Shown here: positions 15,060 to 26,672 of the stretch, in pieces
Position numbering within the stretch: the stretch's first letter is position 1
How the letters are laid out: every line of letters begins with the position of its first letter
Program-made: the position numbers and the translations under genes
Notes under the pieces: generated by a model
Told to the model about the DNA's origin: nothing
The model's database searches: none
What the model saw: the letters and a program-made list of their open reading frames with translations, nothing else
From: Chloroflexota bacterium
GTDB lineage: Bacteria; Chloroflexota; Anaerolineae; B4-G1; SLSP01
Direction of reading: 5' to 3'
Length of the DNA: 64,000 nt
Assembly: GCA_019873645.1 (NCBI GenBank)
Contig: JAIOAX010000020.1
Coordinates: forward strand, 26,838-90,837

Positions 15060-16904
15060 ATGGACAAAAAACAAAGCAAAAAAGTAGGGTTTTCCGCAGC
15101 CTATCTGGTGGTGGCAATTTTGTTAGCCAGTCTCTTCCAGGAGCTGGTATTCCGTCCGCTGGTCATCCGCTGGACAGAGGTGCCGTATAGCCAATTCCTC
15201 AAGCAGTTGGAGGCCGGCGAGATTGCCGAAGTCACATTAACAGCCGATCGGATTATGTATACCTGCTGCGGCGATACCGGGCAGCCGCCCCGTGTCAACA
15301 ACGTCGTGCGCGTCGAAGACCCTGACCTCATCCAACGCCTGGTAGATGCCGGGGTGACCTTCTCCGGTAAAGCCCCGACCAACGCTTTGTTGCCGGCGCT
15401 CCTGGGATGGATTATTCCGATGTTGCCGCTTGGTTTGATCTGGTACTTCGGGATGCGACGCATGGGACAAACCGGCATGGATGTGCTTTCCATCGGCAAA
15501 AGCAAAGCGCAGGAAATCACCGGCGAGAAAACCGGTATCAAATTTGAGGATGTCGGCGGGGTGGAAGAAGTCGCCGTAGAGCTGAAAGAAATCATTGACT
15601 TCCTCAAAGACCCGGAACGTTTCACACGCCTGGGCGCGAAGTTGCCCAAGGGCGTGTTGCTGGTCGGCCCGCCCGGCACGGGCAAGACCCTGCTGGCGAA
15701 GGCTACGGCCGGCGAAGCGGGTGTGCCTTTCTTCTCCATCAGCGGCTCCGATTTTGTGGAAATGTTTGTGGGCGTCGGCGCGGCGCGGGTGCGCGATCTC
15801 TTTGAACAGGCCAAACGCCGCGCGCCCTGCATTGTCTTCATTGACGAGATTGACGCCATCGGCCAATCGCGCGTCACGGTGGGCGCAATTGGCTCCAATG
15901 ACGAGCGGGAACAGACGCTCAATCAGCTTCTGTCAGAGATGGACGGTTTCCAGCCCAACCAGGGCGTTATCATTATGGCGGCGACGAACCGGCCCGAAAT
16001 CCTCGACCGGGCGTTGCTCCGTCCGGGACGCTTTGATCGCCAGATTCAAGTGGGCCTGCCGACCGAGGCCGGGCGGCGGCAGATCCTCAACATCCACACC
16101 AAAAATGTGCAACTGGCGCAGGATGTAGACCTGGACCGTGTGGCGCAGATCACCGCCGGTTTTTCGGGCGCCGACCTGGCGAACATTGTCAACGAGGCGG
16201 CGTTGCTGGCGGTGCGCGCCGGGCGCGACGCCGTGACGATGGGCGATTTCGATCTCGCCATCGAGCGCGTCGTAGCCGGGTTACAGCGCAAAATCACGCT
16301 CAAACCCGAACTCAAGCGCCGGGTGGCCTATCACGAAGCGGGGCACGCGCTGGTGGCGCAAGTGCAGCCGGATACCGACCCCGTGCACAAAGTCAGCATC
16401 ATCCCCACGGCCAAAGGGGCGTTGGGCTACACCCTGCAAATGCCCGAAGAAGACATTTACCTGATGAGCAAGCGCGAACTGGAGGAACGCCTGGCCGTGA
16501 TGCTCGGTGGACGCGCGGCGGAACTGCTCATTTTCAACGACACATCCACAGGTGCCGCGAACGACCTGGAGGTGGTTACCGGACTGGCGCGGCGGATGGT
16601 GACAGAGTTCGGGATGACGGAAGCGCTCGGCCCGGTGCGCTACGCGATGGAGGCCGGCACAGGCTATCTGGGACGCCCGGACATGCTGCGGCAAGATATC
16701 AGCCCGGAAACGGCGACCTTGATTGACAAAGAGACGCGGCGCATCATCGAAGAAGCGCAACAACGCGCCGTGGCGCTGCTGCGCCAGCACATAGATGCCC
16801 TGCACGAGATTGCACGCATCTTGCAGGAGAAAGAAGTCATCAGCGGTGAGGAGATCAAACGCCTGGTACAGAAGCCGACGCAGTTGACTGAATCTGTTGG
16901 GTAA
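15060..16904 (+). CDS. ftsH: ATP-dependent zinc metalloprotease FtsH
   Basis: 614 residues. Two membrane helices (about 12-33 and 108-131) bracket a short extracytoplasmic domain. The AAA+ module has Walker A GPPGTGKT (203-210), Walker B IVFIDEID (258-265) and arginine fingers in RPGRFDR (321-327). The protease has HEAGH (425-429) and the third zinc ligand Asp in ANDLE (502). It degrades membrane and misfolded proteins as a hexamer. GGGAGGAC lies 5-8 bases before the ATG. rnc follows with its own likely promoter. Confidence 0.96.
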   Translation: MDKKQSKKVGFSAAYLVVAILLASLFQELVFRPLVIRWTEVPYSQFLKQLEAGEIAEVTLTADRIMYTCCGDTGQPPRVNNVVRVEDPDLIQRLVDAGVTFSGKAPTNALLPALLGWIIPMLPLGLIWYFGMRRMGQTGMDVLSIGKSKAQEITGEKTGIKFEDVGGVEEVAVELKEIIDFLKDPERFTRLGAKLPKGVLLVGPPGTGKTLLAKATAGEAGVPFFSISGSDFVEMFVGVGAARVRDLFEQAKRRAPCIVFIDEIDAIGQSRVTVGAIGSNDEREQTLNQLLSEMDGFQPNQGVIIMAATNRPEILDRALLRPGRFDRQIQVGLPTEAGRRQILNIHTKNVQLAQDVDLDRVAQITAGFSGADLANIVNEAALLAVRAGRDAVTMGDFDLAIERVVAGLQRKITLKPELKRRVAYHEAGHALVAQVQPDTDPVHKVSIIPTAKGALGYTLQMPEEDIYLMSKRELEERLAVMLGGRAAELLIFNDTSTGAANDLEVVTGLARRMVTEFGMTEALGPVRYAMEAGTGYLGRPDMLRQDISPETATLIDKETRRIIEEAQQRAVALLRQHIDALHEIARILQEKEVISGEEIKRLVQKPTQLTESVG

Positions 16905-16938
16905 AGTTTGTCATACTTGTAAGGTAACGCCTGACCTG

Positions 16939-16966
16939 TTGCAAAGCCTGATTTTGGCGGTAGAAT
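16939..16966 (+). promoter_or_regulatory. Likely rnc promoter
   Basis: TTGCAA and TAGAAT with a 16-base spacer in the ftsH-rnc gap, giving a leader of about 70 bases. Confidence 0.5.
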
Positions 16967-17044
16967 AGGAAAAATCAGGGTACGGCGTGCCCTGGACGTT
17001 TTAACATGTCTGCGTTCAAATGACTTTTTGTTAAGGAAGAGATT

Positions 17045-17749
17045 ATGGTTGAGGGTGAAAACCCTTTACTGGAAGTTCAAAGGCGGCTGAATTATTCCTT
17101 TACACAACCTGAACTGCTGGAACTTGCGCTGACGCATACTTCGTATGCTCATGAACATCCTGAAGCAGGGGGCGAAGAATATCACAACCAGCGTCTGGAA
17201 TTTTTGGGCGATGCGGTGGTGAATTTTCTGGTGGCGGCCTGGCTCTATCGCACTTATCCTGATCTTCCCGAAGGGCCTTTAACACGACTCCGCGCGACGC
17301 TCGTCTGTACGGCGACGCTGGCCTCGCTGGCGCAACGCCTGGGACTTAGTGAGGCATTGCGCCTGGGCCGCGGGGAGCAGGAAAGCGGTGGGCATATCCG
17401 TGTCGCGAACCTCTGTGACGCTATGGAGGCGCTTGTTGGGGCGCTGTATCTTGACGGCGGCTTAGAAGCTGCCTGGCAAAGTCTGGAACCGTGGTTCGTG
17501 CATGAAATCCAGACTATCCTCAATGCCGGTACCGATGTGGATGCCAAGTCGCGCTTTCAGGAATGGGCGCAGGCAGAACTGGGCATTACACCTGCCTACC
17601 GCATTGTCGCCGAAAGTGGCCCCGATCACGCGAAGATATTCACCGCACAAGTGCTATTGAAAGAAAAAGTGGCCGGCGAAGGTCAAGGCCCCAGTAAACG
17701 TCTGGCCGAACAAGCGGCTGCCCAGGCCGCTTTGAATGTTCTATCTTGA
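17045..17749 (+). CDS. rnc: Ribonuclease III
   Basis: 234 residues, normal length. The catalytic signature NQRLEFLGDAV (about 48-58, E52 and D56) and the second acidic pair in LCDAMEALVGALYLDGG (D125, E128) are intact, followed by a double-stranded RNA-binding domain (about 164-233, ending KRLAEQAAAQAALNVL). It cleaves dsRNA in rRNA and mRNA maturation. TAAGGAAGAG precedes the ATG. A heptamer array separates it from clpC. Confidence 0.95.
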   Translation: MVEGENPLLEVQRRLNYSFTQPELLELALTHTSYAHEHPEAGGEEYHNQRLEFLGDAVVNFLVAAWLYRTYPDLPEGPLTRLRATLVCTATLASLAQRLGLSEALRLGRGEQESGGHIRVANLCDAMEALVGALYLDGGLEAAWQSLEPWFVHEIQTILNAGTDVDAKSRFQEWAQAELGITPAYRIVAESGPDHAKIFTAQVLLKEKVAGEGQGPSKRLAEQAAAQAALNVLS

Positions 17750-17751
17750 GT

Positions 17752-17813
17752 GCTGGATGCTGGAAGCTAGATACTGGTTACTGGTTGCTGGTTACCGATT
17801 ACCCATCCCTAAG
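17752..17813. repeat. Degenerate heptanucleotide tandem array (GCTGGTT/ACTGGTT)
   Basis: About eight 7-nt units (GCTGGAT, GCTGGAA, GCTAGAT, ACTGGTT twice, GCTGGTT, ACCGATT) fill the rnc-clpC gap up to the ribosome site of clpC. Confidence 0.75.
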
Positions 17814-17824
17814 GACCCAAACTT

Positions 17825-20310
<2,486 letters not shown>

Positions 20311-20317
<7 letters not shown>

Positions 20318-20339
20318 TTTTCAGAAAAATAAATATAAT
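20311..20339 (+). promoter_or_regulatory. Possible promoter of the nucleoside-uptake operon
   Basis: TATAAT at 20334-20339, 17 bases after TTCTTG, inside the end of clpC. The leader is about 100 bases and contains an AAGGAGGTG site in front of a 16-codon open frame (from about 20354) ending shortly before the real gene. No known riboswitch class was recognised. Confidence 0.4.
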
Positions 20340-20443
20340 AGGCATATAAGGAGGTGATGCGCTGGGATAATGCGAAGACACCGGTAAGCTCCATAGCTGT
20401 ACATTAATACTCAATCACTTTGCAAAAAACAGGAGGATTACGA

Positions 20444-21445
20444 ATGCGTAAAACCGTTGTGACTCTACTTTCTGTACTTTTGGTTGCCAGCATGCTGCTG
20501 AGTGCCTGCGGCGGCGGCGGCGGTAAAACTTTCAAGATCGGCCTGGTCACCGATGTAGGGCGTGTCAATGACCGCAGCTTCAACCAGTCGGCGTGGGAAG
20601 GCGCGCAGCAAGCCGCCAAGGAACTCAACGCCGAGGCGAAATACATCGAGACGACCGACGCCAAGGACTACGAAAACAACATCAAGCAGTTTGTAGACGA
20701 AGGCTACGATGTCATCATCACCGTCGGCTTTGCGCTGGGCGACGCCACCATCAAGATGGCCAAGGCGAACCCGAAGGTCAAGTTCATCGGCGTGGATCAG
20801 TTCCAGGCCGAGACGCTCCCGAATCTCACCGGTTTGGTCTTCCATGAGGATCAGTCGGGCTATCTGGCCGGGGTGCTGGCGGCCTATCTGACCAAGAGTG
20901 GCACGATTGCCGGCGTGTTCGGGACCGATCTGGTTCCGCCGGTGGTCGCCTTCAAGGAAGGCTATGAGGCCGGCGCGAAGTCGGTCCGCCCCGACATCAA
21001 GATCATCTCCACCTATCACCCCGGCGAAATCAGCCAGGCGTTCGTTGACCCCGAATGGGGTGCGGCGACCGCGAAGCAGGCGATTGACCAGGGCGCGGAT
21101 GTGATCTTCGGCGCGGGCGGCATGACGGGCAACGGCGCTCTGGAAGAGGCGGCGACCCACTCCGGCGTCTACTGCATCGGCGTAGACACCGATCAATGGG
21201 AAACGGTCCCCGGTGCGCATCCCTGCCTGGTCTCCAGCGCGATGAAGCTCATCACCCCCGGGGTGGTAGAACTGGTCAAGCTGGCGAAAGAAGGCAAGTT
21301 CCCGGGCGGCAATTACTACGGCGGCGCCGGCCTGGCGCCCTTCCATGACTTCGACAGCCAGATTCCGGCGAATGTCAAGGACGCCCTGAAGAAGATTGAC
21401 GAGGGGCTGAAGAACGGCTCCATCAAGACCGGTTACGGTCAGTAA
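20444..21445 (+). CDS. BMP-family nucleoside-binding lipoprotein
   Basis: 333 residues from the ATG at 20444, which has AGGAGG upstream. Signal peptide and lipobox LLSAC (Cys near 22) anchor it to the membrane, followed by a Gly linker. FKIGLVTDVGRVNDRSFNQSAWEG is the opening of BMP (BmpA/PnrA/Med) substrate binders, which carry purine and other nucleosides (quoted in part: VNDRSFNQSAWEG). GVDTDQW and the C-terminal NYYGGAGLAPFHDF also fit. It is the first gene of the uptake operon with two permeases and a double ATPase downstream. Confidence 0.92.
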   Translation: MRKTVVTLLSVLLVASMLLSACGGGGGKTFKIGLVTDVGRVNDRSFNQSAWEGAQQAAKELNAEAKYIETTDAKDYENNIKQFVDEGYDVIITVGFALGDATIKMAKANPKVKFIGVDQFQAETLPNLTGLVFHEDQSGYLAGVLAAYLTKSGTIAGVFGTDLVPPVVAFKEGYEAGAKSVRPDIKIISTYHPGEISQAFVDPEWGAATAKQAIDQGADVIFGAGGMTGNGALEEAATHSGVYCIGVDTDQWETVPGAHPCLVSSAMKLITPGVVELVKLAKEGKFPGGNYYGGAGLAPFHDFDSQIPANVKDALKKIDEGLKNGSIKTGYGQ

Positions 21446-21461
21446 AACATCGTTCGGCATA

Positions 21462-21492
21462 GGGGAAGGTGTGTTTACACCTTCCCCTTTTT
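21462..21492 (+). terminator. Attenuator or terminator after the binding-protein gene
   Basis: GGGGAAGGTGT, loop GTTT, ACACCTTCCCC and TTTTT: a textbook intrinsic terminator. Placed after the first gene of an uptake operon, it would make the binding protein more abundant than the permeases. Confidence 0.85.
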
Positions 21493-21501
21493 CTGTATTA
21501 T

Positions 21502-22725
21502 ATGGGAGAAAATCAGACTACGCTCATCGCCGTCGCCGCCGCTTTTGATTTCGGCGGTGCAGTCCTCGACGTTCAACGCTACGGTGCGGGCAACGTCAAC
21601 GATACTTTTCTGGTGACGCTTGATGGCGGCTCTTACCAGAAGGCCGTTCTCCAACGGGTCAATCGGCAAGTTTTCCGCCGCCCGGAATTGATCATCTTGA
21701 ATATGCGCGCTTTTATGGATCATCTGCGCGCTGCTACAGCCCGGCAAACTGCAATGGCAGGGCGCAGATGGGAGGTACCCGATCTTATTCCTACCCGGGA
21801 CGGTGCAGATTATTTTGTGGATAATACAGGCGGCTTTTGGCGGGCCACCACCTTTATTGCCGGAGCGCAGACATACGCCACGGTGCAGAATTGTCGCCAT
21901 GCCAAAGAAGTCGGGTACGCGCTTGGACAATTTCACAGCCTGATCAGCGATCTGCCTGTGGAAAGGCTACGCGATACGCTGGAGGGCTTCCATATCACCC
22001 CACGCTATCTGAGCCATTATGACCAGGTGCTTGCCGGAAACGGCTATAAACCGTCACCTGAGGTGCGTTACGGCGTAAACTTTGTTGCCCAGCGCCGGCG
22101 CTGGGCTGCGGTCCTGGAAGATGCCGTTGCGCGCGGCGAGTTGACGTCCCGCCCGATCCACGGCGATCCCAAAGTGGATAACGTGATGATTGACAATGAC
22201 ACCGGACAGGCCGTCAGTCTCATAGACCTGGATACGTTAAAGCCCGGTCTGGTGCATTACGACATCGGCGATTGTTTGCGTTCATGTTGTAATCCTTTGG
22301 GCGAAGAAACCGAGGCCTTTGATGAGGTGAGATTCGAGACCGATCTGTGTGCTGCGATTCTCAAAGGCTATCTTTCTCAGGCCCGGCATTTCTTGACCGG
22401 CAAAGATTATGATTACATCTATGATGCCGTGTGGCTGATCGCCTTTGAACTGGGGTTGCGCTTTTTTACCGATTACCTGGAAGGCAACGTCTACTTCAAG
22501 ACGAAAGACGCGGAGCACAACCTGCGCCGCGCGCTCGTGCAATTTCGCCTGACGGAAAGCATCGAAGCGCAAGCTGATACCATTCAAACCATTATTCGGG
22601 AGCAGCGATTAGCGATTAGCAATCAGCGATCAGCGATCAGCTATCAGCAATCAGCGATCAGCGATCAGCTATCAGCAATCAGCGATCAGCGATCAGCAAT
22701 CAGCAGTCAGCAAGCTGCAAGCTGA
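21502..22725 (+). CDS. Aminoglycoside-phosphotransferase-fold sugar kinase (NahK-like)
   Basis: 407 residues from the ATG at 21502; there is no ribosome site, and TATTAT directly abuts the ATG. The kinase fold is shown by GAGNVNDTFLV (nucleotide loop), RPIHGDPKVDNVMID (catalytic loop, HGDxxxxN) and SLIDLDTLKPGLVHYDIGD (metal-binding Asp). The overall pattern resembles N-acetylhexosamine 1-kinase and related choline/sugar kinases. The last 35 or so residues (AISDQ-like repeats) are encoded by the heptamer array that begins at 22608 and are not part of the fold. Its place between BMP and permease genes hints at phosphorylation of an imported sugar or nucleoside; this is inference. Confidence 0.8.
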   Translation: MGENQTTLIAVAAAFDFGGAVLDVQRYGAGNVNDTFLVTLDGGSYQKAVLQRVNRQVFRRPELIILNMRAFMDHLRAATARQTAMAGRRWEVPDLIPTRDGADYFVDNTGGFWRATTFIAGAQTYATVQNCRHAKEVGYALGQFHSLISDLPVERLRDTLEGFHITPRYLSHYDQVLAGNGYKPSPEVRYGVNFVAQRRRWAAVLEDAVARGELTSRPIHGDPKVDNVMIDNDTGQAVSLIDLDTLKPGLVHYDIGDCLRSCCNPLGEETEAFDEVRFETDLCAAILKGYLSQARHFLTGKDYDYIYDAVWLIAFELGLRFFTDYLEGNVYFKTKDAEHNLRRALVQFRLTESIEAQADTIQTIIREQRLAISNQRSAISYQQSAISDQLSAISDQRSAISSQQAAS

Positions 22726-22822
22726 TTAGCGACTAATCGTTGACGGCTGAAAGCTGACCACTGACCGCTGACGGCTGAAAGCTGACCGCTGATGGCTAAA
22801 AGCTAACCGCTGACGGCTGATA
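22608..22822. repeat. Large heptanucleotide tandem array (ATCAGCN then GCTGACN)
   Basis: First part (22608-22722): about 16 units of ATCAGCG/A/T, translated as the tail of the kinase gene. Second part (22739-22822): units of GCTGACC/GCTGACG/GCTGAAA in the opposite orientation. The two halves are roughly complementary and could pair as a long hairpin before the first permease gene. Confidence 0.85.
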
Positions 22823-22841
22823 ACTCTATGGAGGTGACACT

Positions 22842-24002
22842 TTGGAACAGTCGAAACGTATCAAGCTGACCTCAATCCTCACACTGGTGTTGCGGACGAT
22901 GCGGATGCCACTGCTGGCTATCGTGACGGCGTTGCTGGCCGGCGCCCTAGTGATGCTCTCCTCGGGAGATAATCCCCTGGTGGCTTACTGGGGCTTGTTG
23001 CGCGGGGCGGTGGGCAGTCTCCCGGCGCTCTCGCAGACGATCCGCAAAGCGACGCCGTTCATTTTAACGGGACTTTCGGTAGCTTTTGCGTTCAAAGCCG
23101 GCCTGTTCAACATCGGCGCTTCCGGGCAATTCCTGATGGGTACGATCTTTTCTGTCGCCGTGGGCGTGAACTTCGCCGGGTTGCCGGCATTCATTCACAT
23201 GCCGTTGGCCGTCCTGGCAGGGATTCTGGGTGGGGCCTTGTGGGGAGCAATTGCCGGCTGGTTGAAGGTCTGGAAAGGCGCGCACGAAGTTATCACTACG
23301 ATTATGCTCAACTACATCGCCTCGCTGTTTGCCGGCTGGACGGTGTACGCTGGCGGCACCGCCGGACAGAAGCCCGGCCCGCTCTCCGATCCCGAAGCGG
23401 CCGCCCGCGCCATCTCCGAGACCCGCGATGTGTTGGAGAGCGCGCGCATTCCGCAGTTATTTCCACAGGTTCTTGATCGCGTGCATTGGGGCATCATCCT
23501 GGCATTGTTAATGGCGTTGTTGATCTGGTGGCTGTTGTGGAAAACGACGCTGGGCTTTGAAATCCGCACGGTCGGCCAGAACCTGCACGCAGCGCGCTAT
23601 GCGGGCATCCGTGTAGGGCGCACGATGGTGCTCTCGATGGCAATTGCCGGCGGGCTGGCCGGATTGGCCGGCGCCGTGGAAACGCTGGGCCTCAACTACA
23701 AGTTCGCGCCCGAATTCACCGGCGGCGTGGGCTTCGAGGGCATCACCATTGCCTTGCTGGGACAGACACACCCCCTGGGTGTCGTGCTGGCCTCATTTTT
23801 GATGGGCGGCCTGTACGGCGGCGCGGCGAAGATGCAATTTGACTCCGGCGTGGACAAACAAATCATCCAGGTCGTTCAGGCACTGGTACTGGCGTTTGTG
23901 GCCGCGCCGGAAATCATCCGTTTCATCTACCGGCTGCGTAAGCCCACGCGCGAAGAGTTGCTCCAGGAAGCCACAGCCGCAGCGAGCTGGAGCGAGGAAT
24001 AG
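22842..24002 (+). CDS. BMP-type nucleoside ABC transporter permease 1
   Basis: 386 residues starting at TTG, supported by GGAGGTGACAC 4-7 bases upstream. About 9-10 membrane helices. KAGLFNIGASGQFLMG and GLAGLAGAVETLG are typical of BPD_transp_2 permeases of the YufP/NupP/RbsC type. It pairs with the next gene in the membrane channel of the importer fed by the lipoprotein at 20444. Confidence 0.9.
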   Translation: MEQSKRIKLTSILTLVLRTMRMPLLAIVTALLAGALVMLSSGDNPLVAYWGLLRGAVGSLPALSQTIRKATPFILTGLSVAFAFKAGLFNIGASGQFLMGTIFSVAVGVNFAGLPAFIHMPLAVLAGILGGALWGAIAGWLKVWKGAHEVITTIMLNYIASLFAGWTVYAGGTAGQKPGPLSDPEAAARAISETRDVLESARIPQLFPQVLDRVHWGIILALLMALLIWWLLWKTTLGFEIRTVGQNLHAARYAGIRVGRTMVLSMAIAGGLAGLAGAVETLGLNYKFAPEFTGGVGFEGITIALLGQTHPLGVVLASFLMGGLYGGAAKMQFDSGVDKQIIQVVQALVLAFVAAPEIIRFIYRLRKPTREELLQEATAAASWSEE

Positions 24003-24010
24003 GAGGGGGT

Positions 24011-25084
24011 ATGAAGGCCGCGAACAAAAAACAGAATGGACAAGAGACTCTGACATGGGTGACGCGCCTGACGGCGCGCTGGAGCTGGATTCTGATCGTG
24101 GCGCTCTTTACCCTGGCGGTATTGGTGGAGCGCACCGCTTTGGGGCAAACGTGGTTGCGTCTCCTCTTTGGAAAAAGCGCGCTCAATTTTGCATTGCGCG
24201 CCGCCGTCCCCCTGACCCTGGGCGCGCTGAGCGGGGTGATCTGTGAGCGTTCCGGCATCATCAACATCGGCATCGAAGGGATGATGCTGGCGGGGGCGTT
24301 TGGCGCGTTTGTGGTGAAAGTTAAAGCCGACATGCTCGGCATCTTGCCTCTGAGCCTGTTCCTGGCGATGCTGACGGCGTTGCTGGTCGGCGCGGTGATG
24401 GCGTACATCCACGCGCTGCTGAGCATCCGTTACAAAGTGAACCAGATCATCAGTGGTACGGTCATCATCACCCTGGCGAGCGGCCTGACGACCTTCTTCT
24501 TCAACCCGGACTGGAACAGCAAGGGCAAGTTCGGCGATATTGCCATTCCACTGCTCTCCAAAATCCCCGTCCTCGGAGAGGTGCTTTTCTCCAAAGGGTT
24601 AATCACCTATATGACATTGACCCTGGTAGTTGCCATGCAAATCTTGCTTTTTCGCAGCCAATGGGGCTTACGCACACGCGCCATCGGCGAACATCCCCGC
24701 GCGGCCGATACCGTCGGCATCAACGTCAACCGCATGCGCTACTACAACACCGTCGTCGGCGGGATGCTGGCCGGGCTGGCCGGCGCCTTTCTGGTGCTTG
24801 AAGCCGTGGGGCAGTTCAAGGAAGGCATGACCGCCGGACGCGGCTTCATCTCCCTGGCGGCGATGATCTTCGGCAACTGGACGCCGGTGGGCGCCTTCGG
24901 CGCGGCGCTGCTTTTCGGTTATTCCCAGGCGTTACAAAATGAGCTGCTGCTCGCCGGCGTTACCAGCGTTCCCCGCCATTTCATCAGCATGCTGCCCTAC
25001 GTGGTGACCATCGTGGCCGTGACCGGCTTTGTGGGCCGCACGCGCCCGCCGGCCGCCGAAGGGCAGGTCTACGAATCGGAGTAA
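24011..25084 (+). CDS. BMP-type nucleoside ABC transporter permease 2
   Basis: 357 residues, GGAGGGGGT immediately before ATG, 8 bases after permease 1. Multiple membrane helices; GIINIGIEGMMLAGAFGAF and GMLAGLAGAFLVLEAVG are the permease loop motifs of the YufQ/NupQ type. N-terminal cytoplasmic tail about 15 residues. It is the second half of the heterodimeric membrane domain. Confidence 0.9.
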   Translation: MKAANKKQNGQETLTWVTRLTARWSWILIVALFTLAVLVERTALGQTWLRLLFGKSALNFALRAAVPLTLGALSGVICERSGIINIGIEGMMLAGAFGAFVVKVKADMLGILPLSLFLAMLTALLVGAVMAYIHALLSIRYKVNQIISGTVIITLASGLTTFFFNPDWNSKGKFGDIAIPLLSKIPVLGEVLFSKGLITYMTLTLVVAMQILLFRSQWGLRTRAIGEHPRAADTVGINVNRMRYYNTVVGGMLAGLAGAFLVLEAVGQFKEGMTAGRGFISLAAMIFGNWTPVGAFGAALLFGYSQALQNELLLAGVTSVPRHFISMLPYVVTIVAVTGFVGRTRPPAAEGQVYESE

Positions 25085-25088
25085 AGCC

Positions 25089-26609
25089 ATGGACAGCGAA
25101 GTCGTTCTTGAAGCGCGAAATATCACCAAGCAATTCCCCGGCGTGTTGGCGAACGATCACGTCAGCTTTCAATTACGTCGCGGCGAAATCCTGGCCCTGC
25201 TCGGCGAAAACGGCGCCGGCAAGACCACGCTGATGAACATCATCTACGGCCTTTACCACCAGGACGAAGGCGAGGTGCTCATCCAGGGCGAGCCGTTCCG
25301 GGCCGTCAGCCCGCGCGATGCCATCAAACGCGGCGTGGGCATGGTGCATCAGCATTTCCAACTGGTCGAACCGATGACGGTGACGGAAAACATCATCCTG
25401 GGATCAGAGGTCATGCGCGACAAAGTCTTCCTCGACATCAACCGCGCCCGGCTGCAAGTGGATGACCTTTCCCGCCGTTACGGCCTGGAGGTGGACCCCG
25501 ATGCCGTCATCGAAGATTTACCCGTCGGCGTGCAACAACGTGTGGAGATTATCAAGGCGTTGTACCGCAATGCCAATATCCTGATCCTGGATGAACCGAC
25601 GGCAGTGCTCACACCGCAGGAGATCGAAGACCTGTTCCGCGTGATGCGCCATCTGGCAGCGCAGGGGCACTCGATCATCTTCATTACCCACAAGCTGAAA
25701 GAAGTGCTGGAAGTGGCGCACCGCATCATCGTCATGCGCGGCGGACGGGTGGTGGGCGAAGCCTTCCCCGAATCGTCCACCCAGGCTTCGCTGGCCTCGA
25801 TGATGGTGGGGCGCGAGGTCATCCTCAAGGTGCCTAAAGGGCCGGCCAACCCCGGCGATGTGGTGCTGGAGGTGCAGAATCTGCGGGTGCGCGACGAGCG
25901 CGGTATGCCGGCCGTCAACGGCATGTCGTTCAAGGTGCGCGCTGGCGAAATTCTGGGCATTGCCGGCGTGCAAGGGAACGGGCAGACGGAGCTGGTCGAG
26001 GCGGTCACCGGCCTGCGGCCCACCGAAGACGGGCGTATGATCCTGGTCGGGCAGGATGTCTCAAAGGCGCAGCCCCGGCGTTTCACCGAGGGCGGGTCGG
26101 CGCACATCCCCGAAAATCGCCACCGTTACGGGATGGTTGAGCCGTATCCGGTCAGCGAGAACCTGGTGCTCAACCGTTATTACGCGCCGCCGTTCGCGCG
26201 CGGTTGGGTGCGCGATTACGCGGCGATTGACGCACACGCCAGACGTCTGGTCGAGCTGTTTGACGTGCGCACGCCGAGCGTCGCCACGCCGGCCGGCAAC
26301 CTTTCCGGCGGCAATCAGCAGAAGATGGTTGTCGCCCGTGAATTGGGGCGGGAGATCAAGCTGCTTGTCGCTGCGCAGCCCACGCGCGGCGTGGATGTCG
26401 GGTCCATCGAGTTCATTCACAGCCAGATTGTGAAACAGCGCGATGCGGGCGTGGCCGTACTGCTGGTCTCCTCGGAACTGGATGAGATTATGGCCTTAGC
26501 CGACCGCATCGTCGTGATGTACAAGGGCGAAGCCATCGGTGAGGTAGATGCGGCGACCGCGACCCGCGAACAACTGGGGTTGTTGATGGCAGGTGTGCGA
26601 CCTGGCTAA
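25089..26609 (+). CDS. BMP-type nucleoside ABC transporter ATP-binding protein (double ATPase)
   Basis: 506 residues from the ATG at 25089, 4 bases after permease 2. Two ABC domains. The first has Walker A GENGAGKTT (about 38-46) and a degenerate signature LPVGVQQRVEI; the second has a modified Walker A (GVQGNGQTEL) and a good signature LSGGNQQKMVVAREL. This asymmetry is usual for RbsA/YufO-type transporters. It ends the operon, and a hairpin follows at 26639. Confidence 0.93.
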   Translation: MDSEVVLEARNITKQFPGVLANDHVSFQLRRGEILALLGENGAGKTTLMNIIYGLYHQDEGEVLIQGEPFRAVSPRDAIKRGVGMVHQHFQLVEPMTVTENIILGSEVMRDKVFLDINRARLQVDDLSRRYGLEVDPDAVIEDLPVGVQQRVEIIKALYRNANILILDEPTAVLTPQEIEDLFRVMRHLAAQGHSIIFITHKLKEVLEVAHRIIVMRGGRVVGEAFPESSTQASLASMMVGREVILKVPKGPANPGDVVLEVQNLRVRDERGMPAVNGMSFKVRAGEILGIAGVQGNGQTELVEAVTGLRPTEDGRMILVGQDVSKAQPRRFTEGGSAHIPENRHRYGMVEPYPVSENLVLNRYYAPPFARGWVRDYAAIDAHARRLVELFDVRTPSVATPAGNLSGGNQQKMVVARELGREIKLLVAAQPTRGVDVGSIEFIHSQIVKQRDAGVAVLLVSSELDEIMALADRIVVMYKGEAIGEVDAATATREQLGLLMAGVRPG

Positions 26610-26638
26610 ACGGTAGATTGATGAAGAAGGGACAAAAT

Positions 26639-26671
26639 GCGGGGTGATGTAGCCCATCACCCCGCGTTTGT
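26639..26671. terminator. Terminator between convergent genes
   Basis: GCGGGGTGATG ... CATCACCCCGC with a 5-base loop, followed by GTTTGTCTT on the plus strand. It ends the transporter operon and possibly the convergent PHP gene too. Confidence 0.75.
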
Positions 26672-26672
26672 C

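Noticed and set aside
22608..22822. CRISPR array
   Set aside because: Units are 7 nt, contiguous and degenerate, with no unique spacers and no cas genes.
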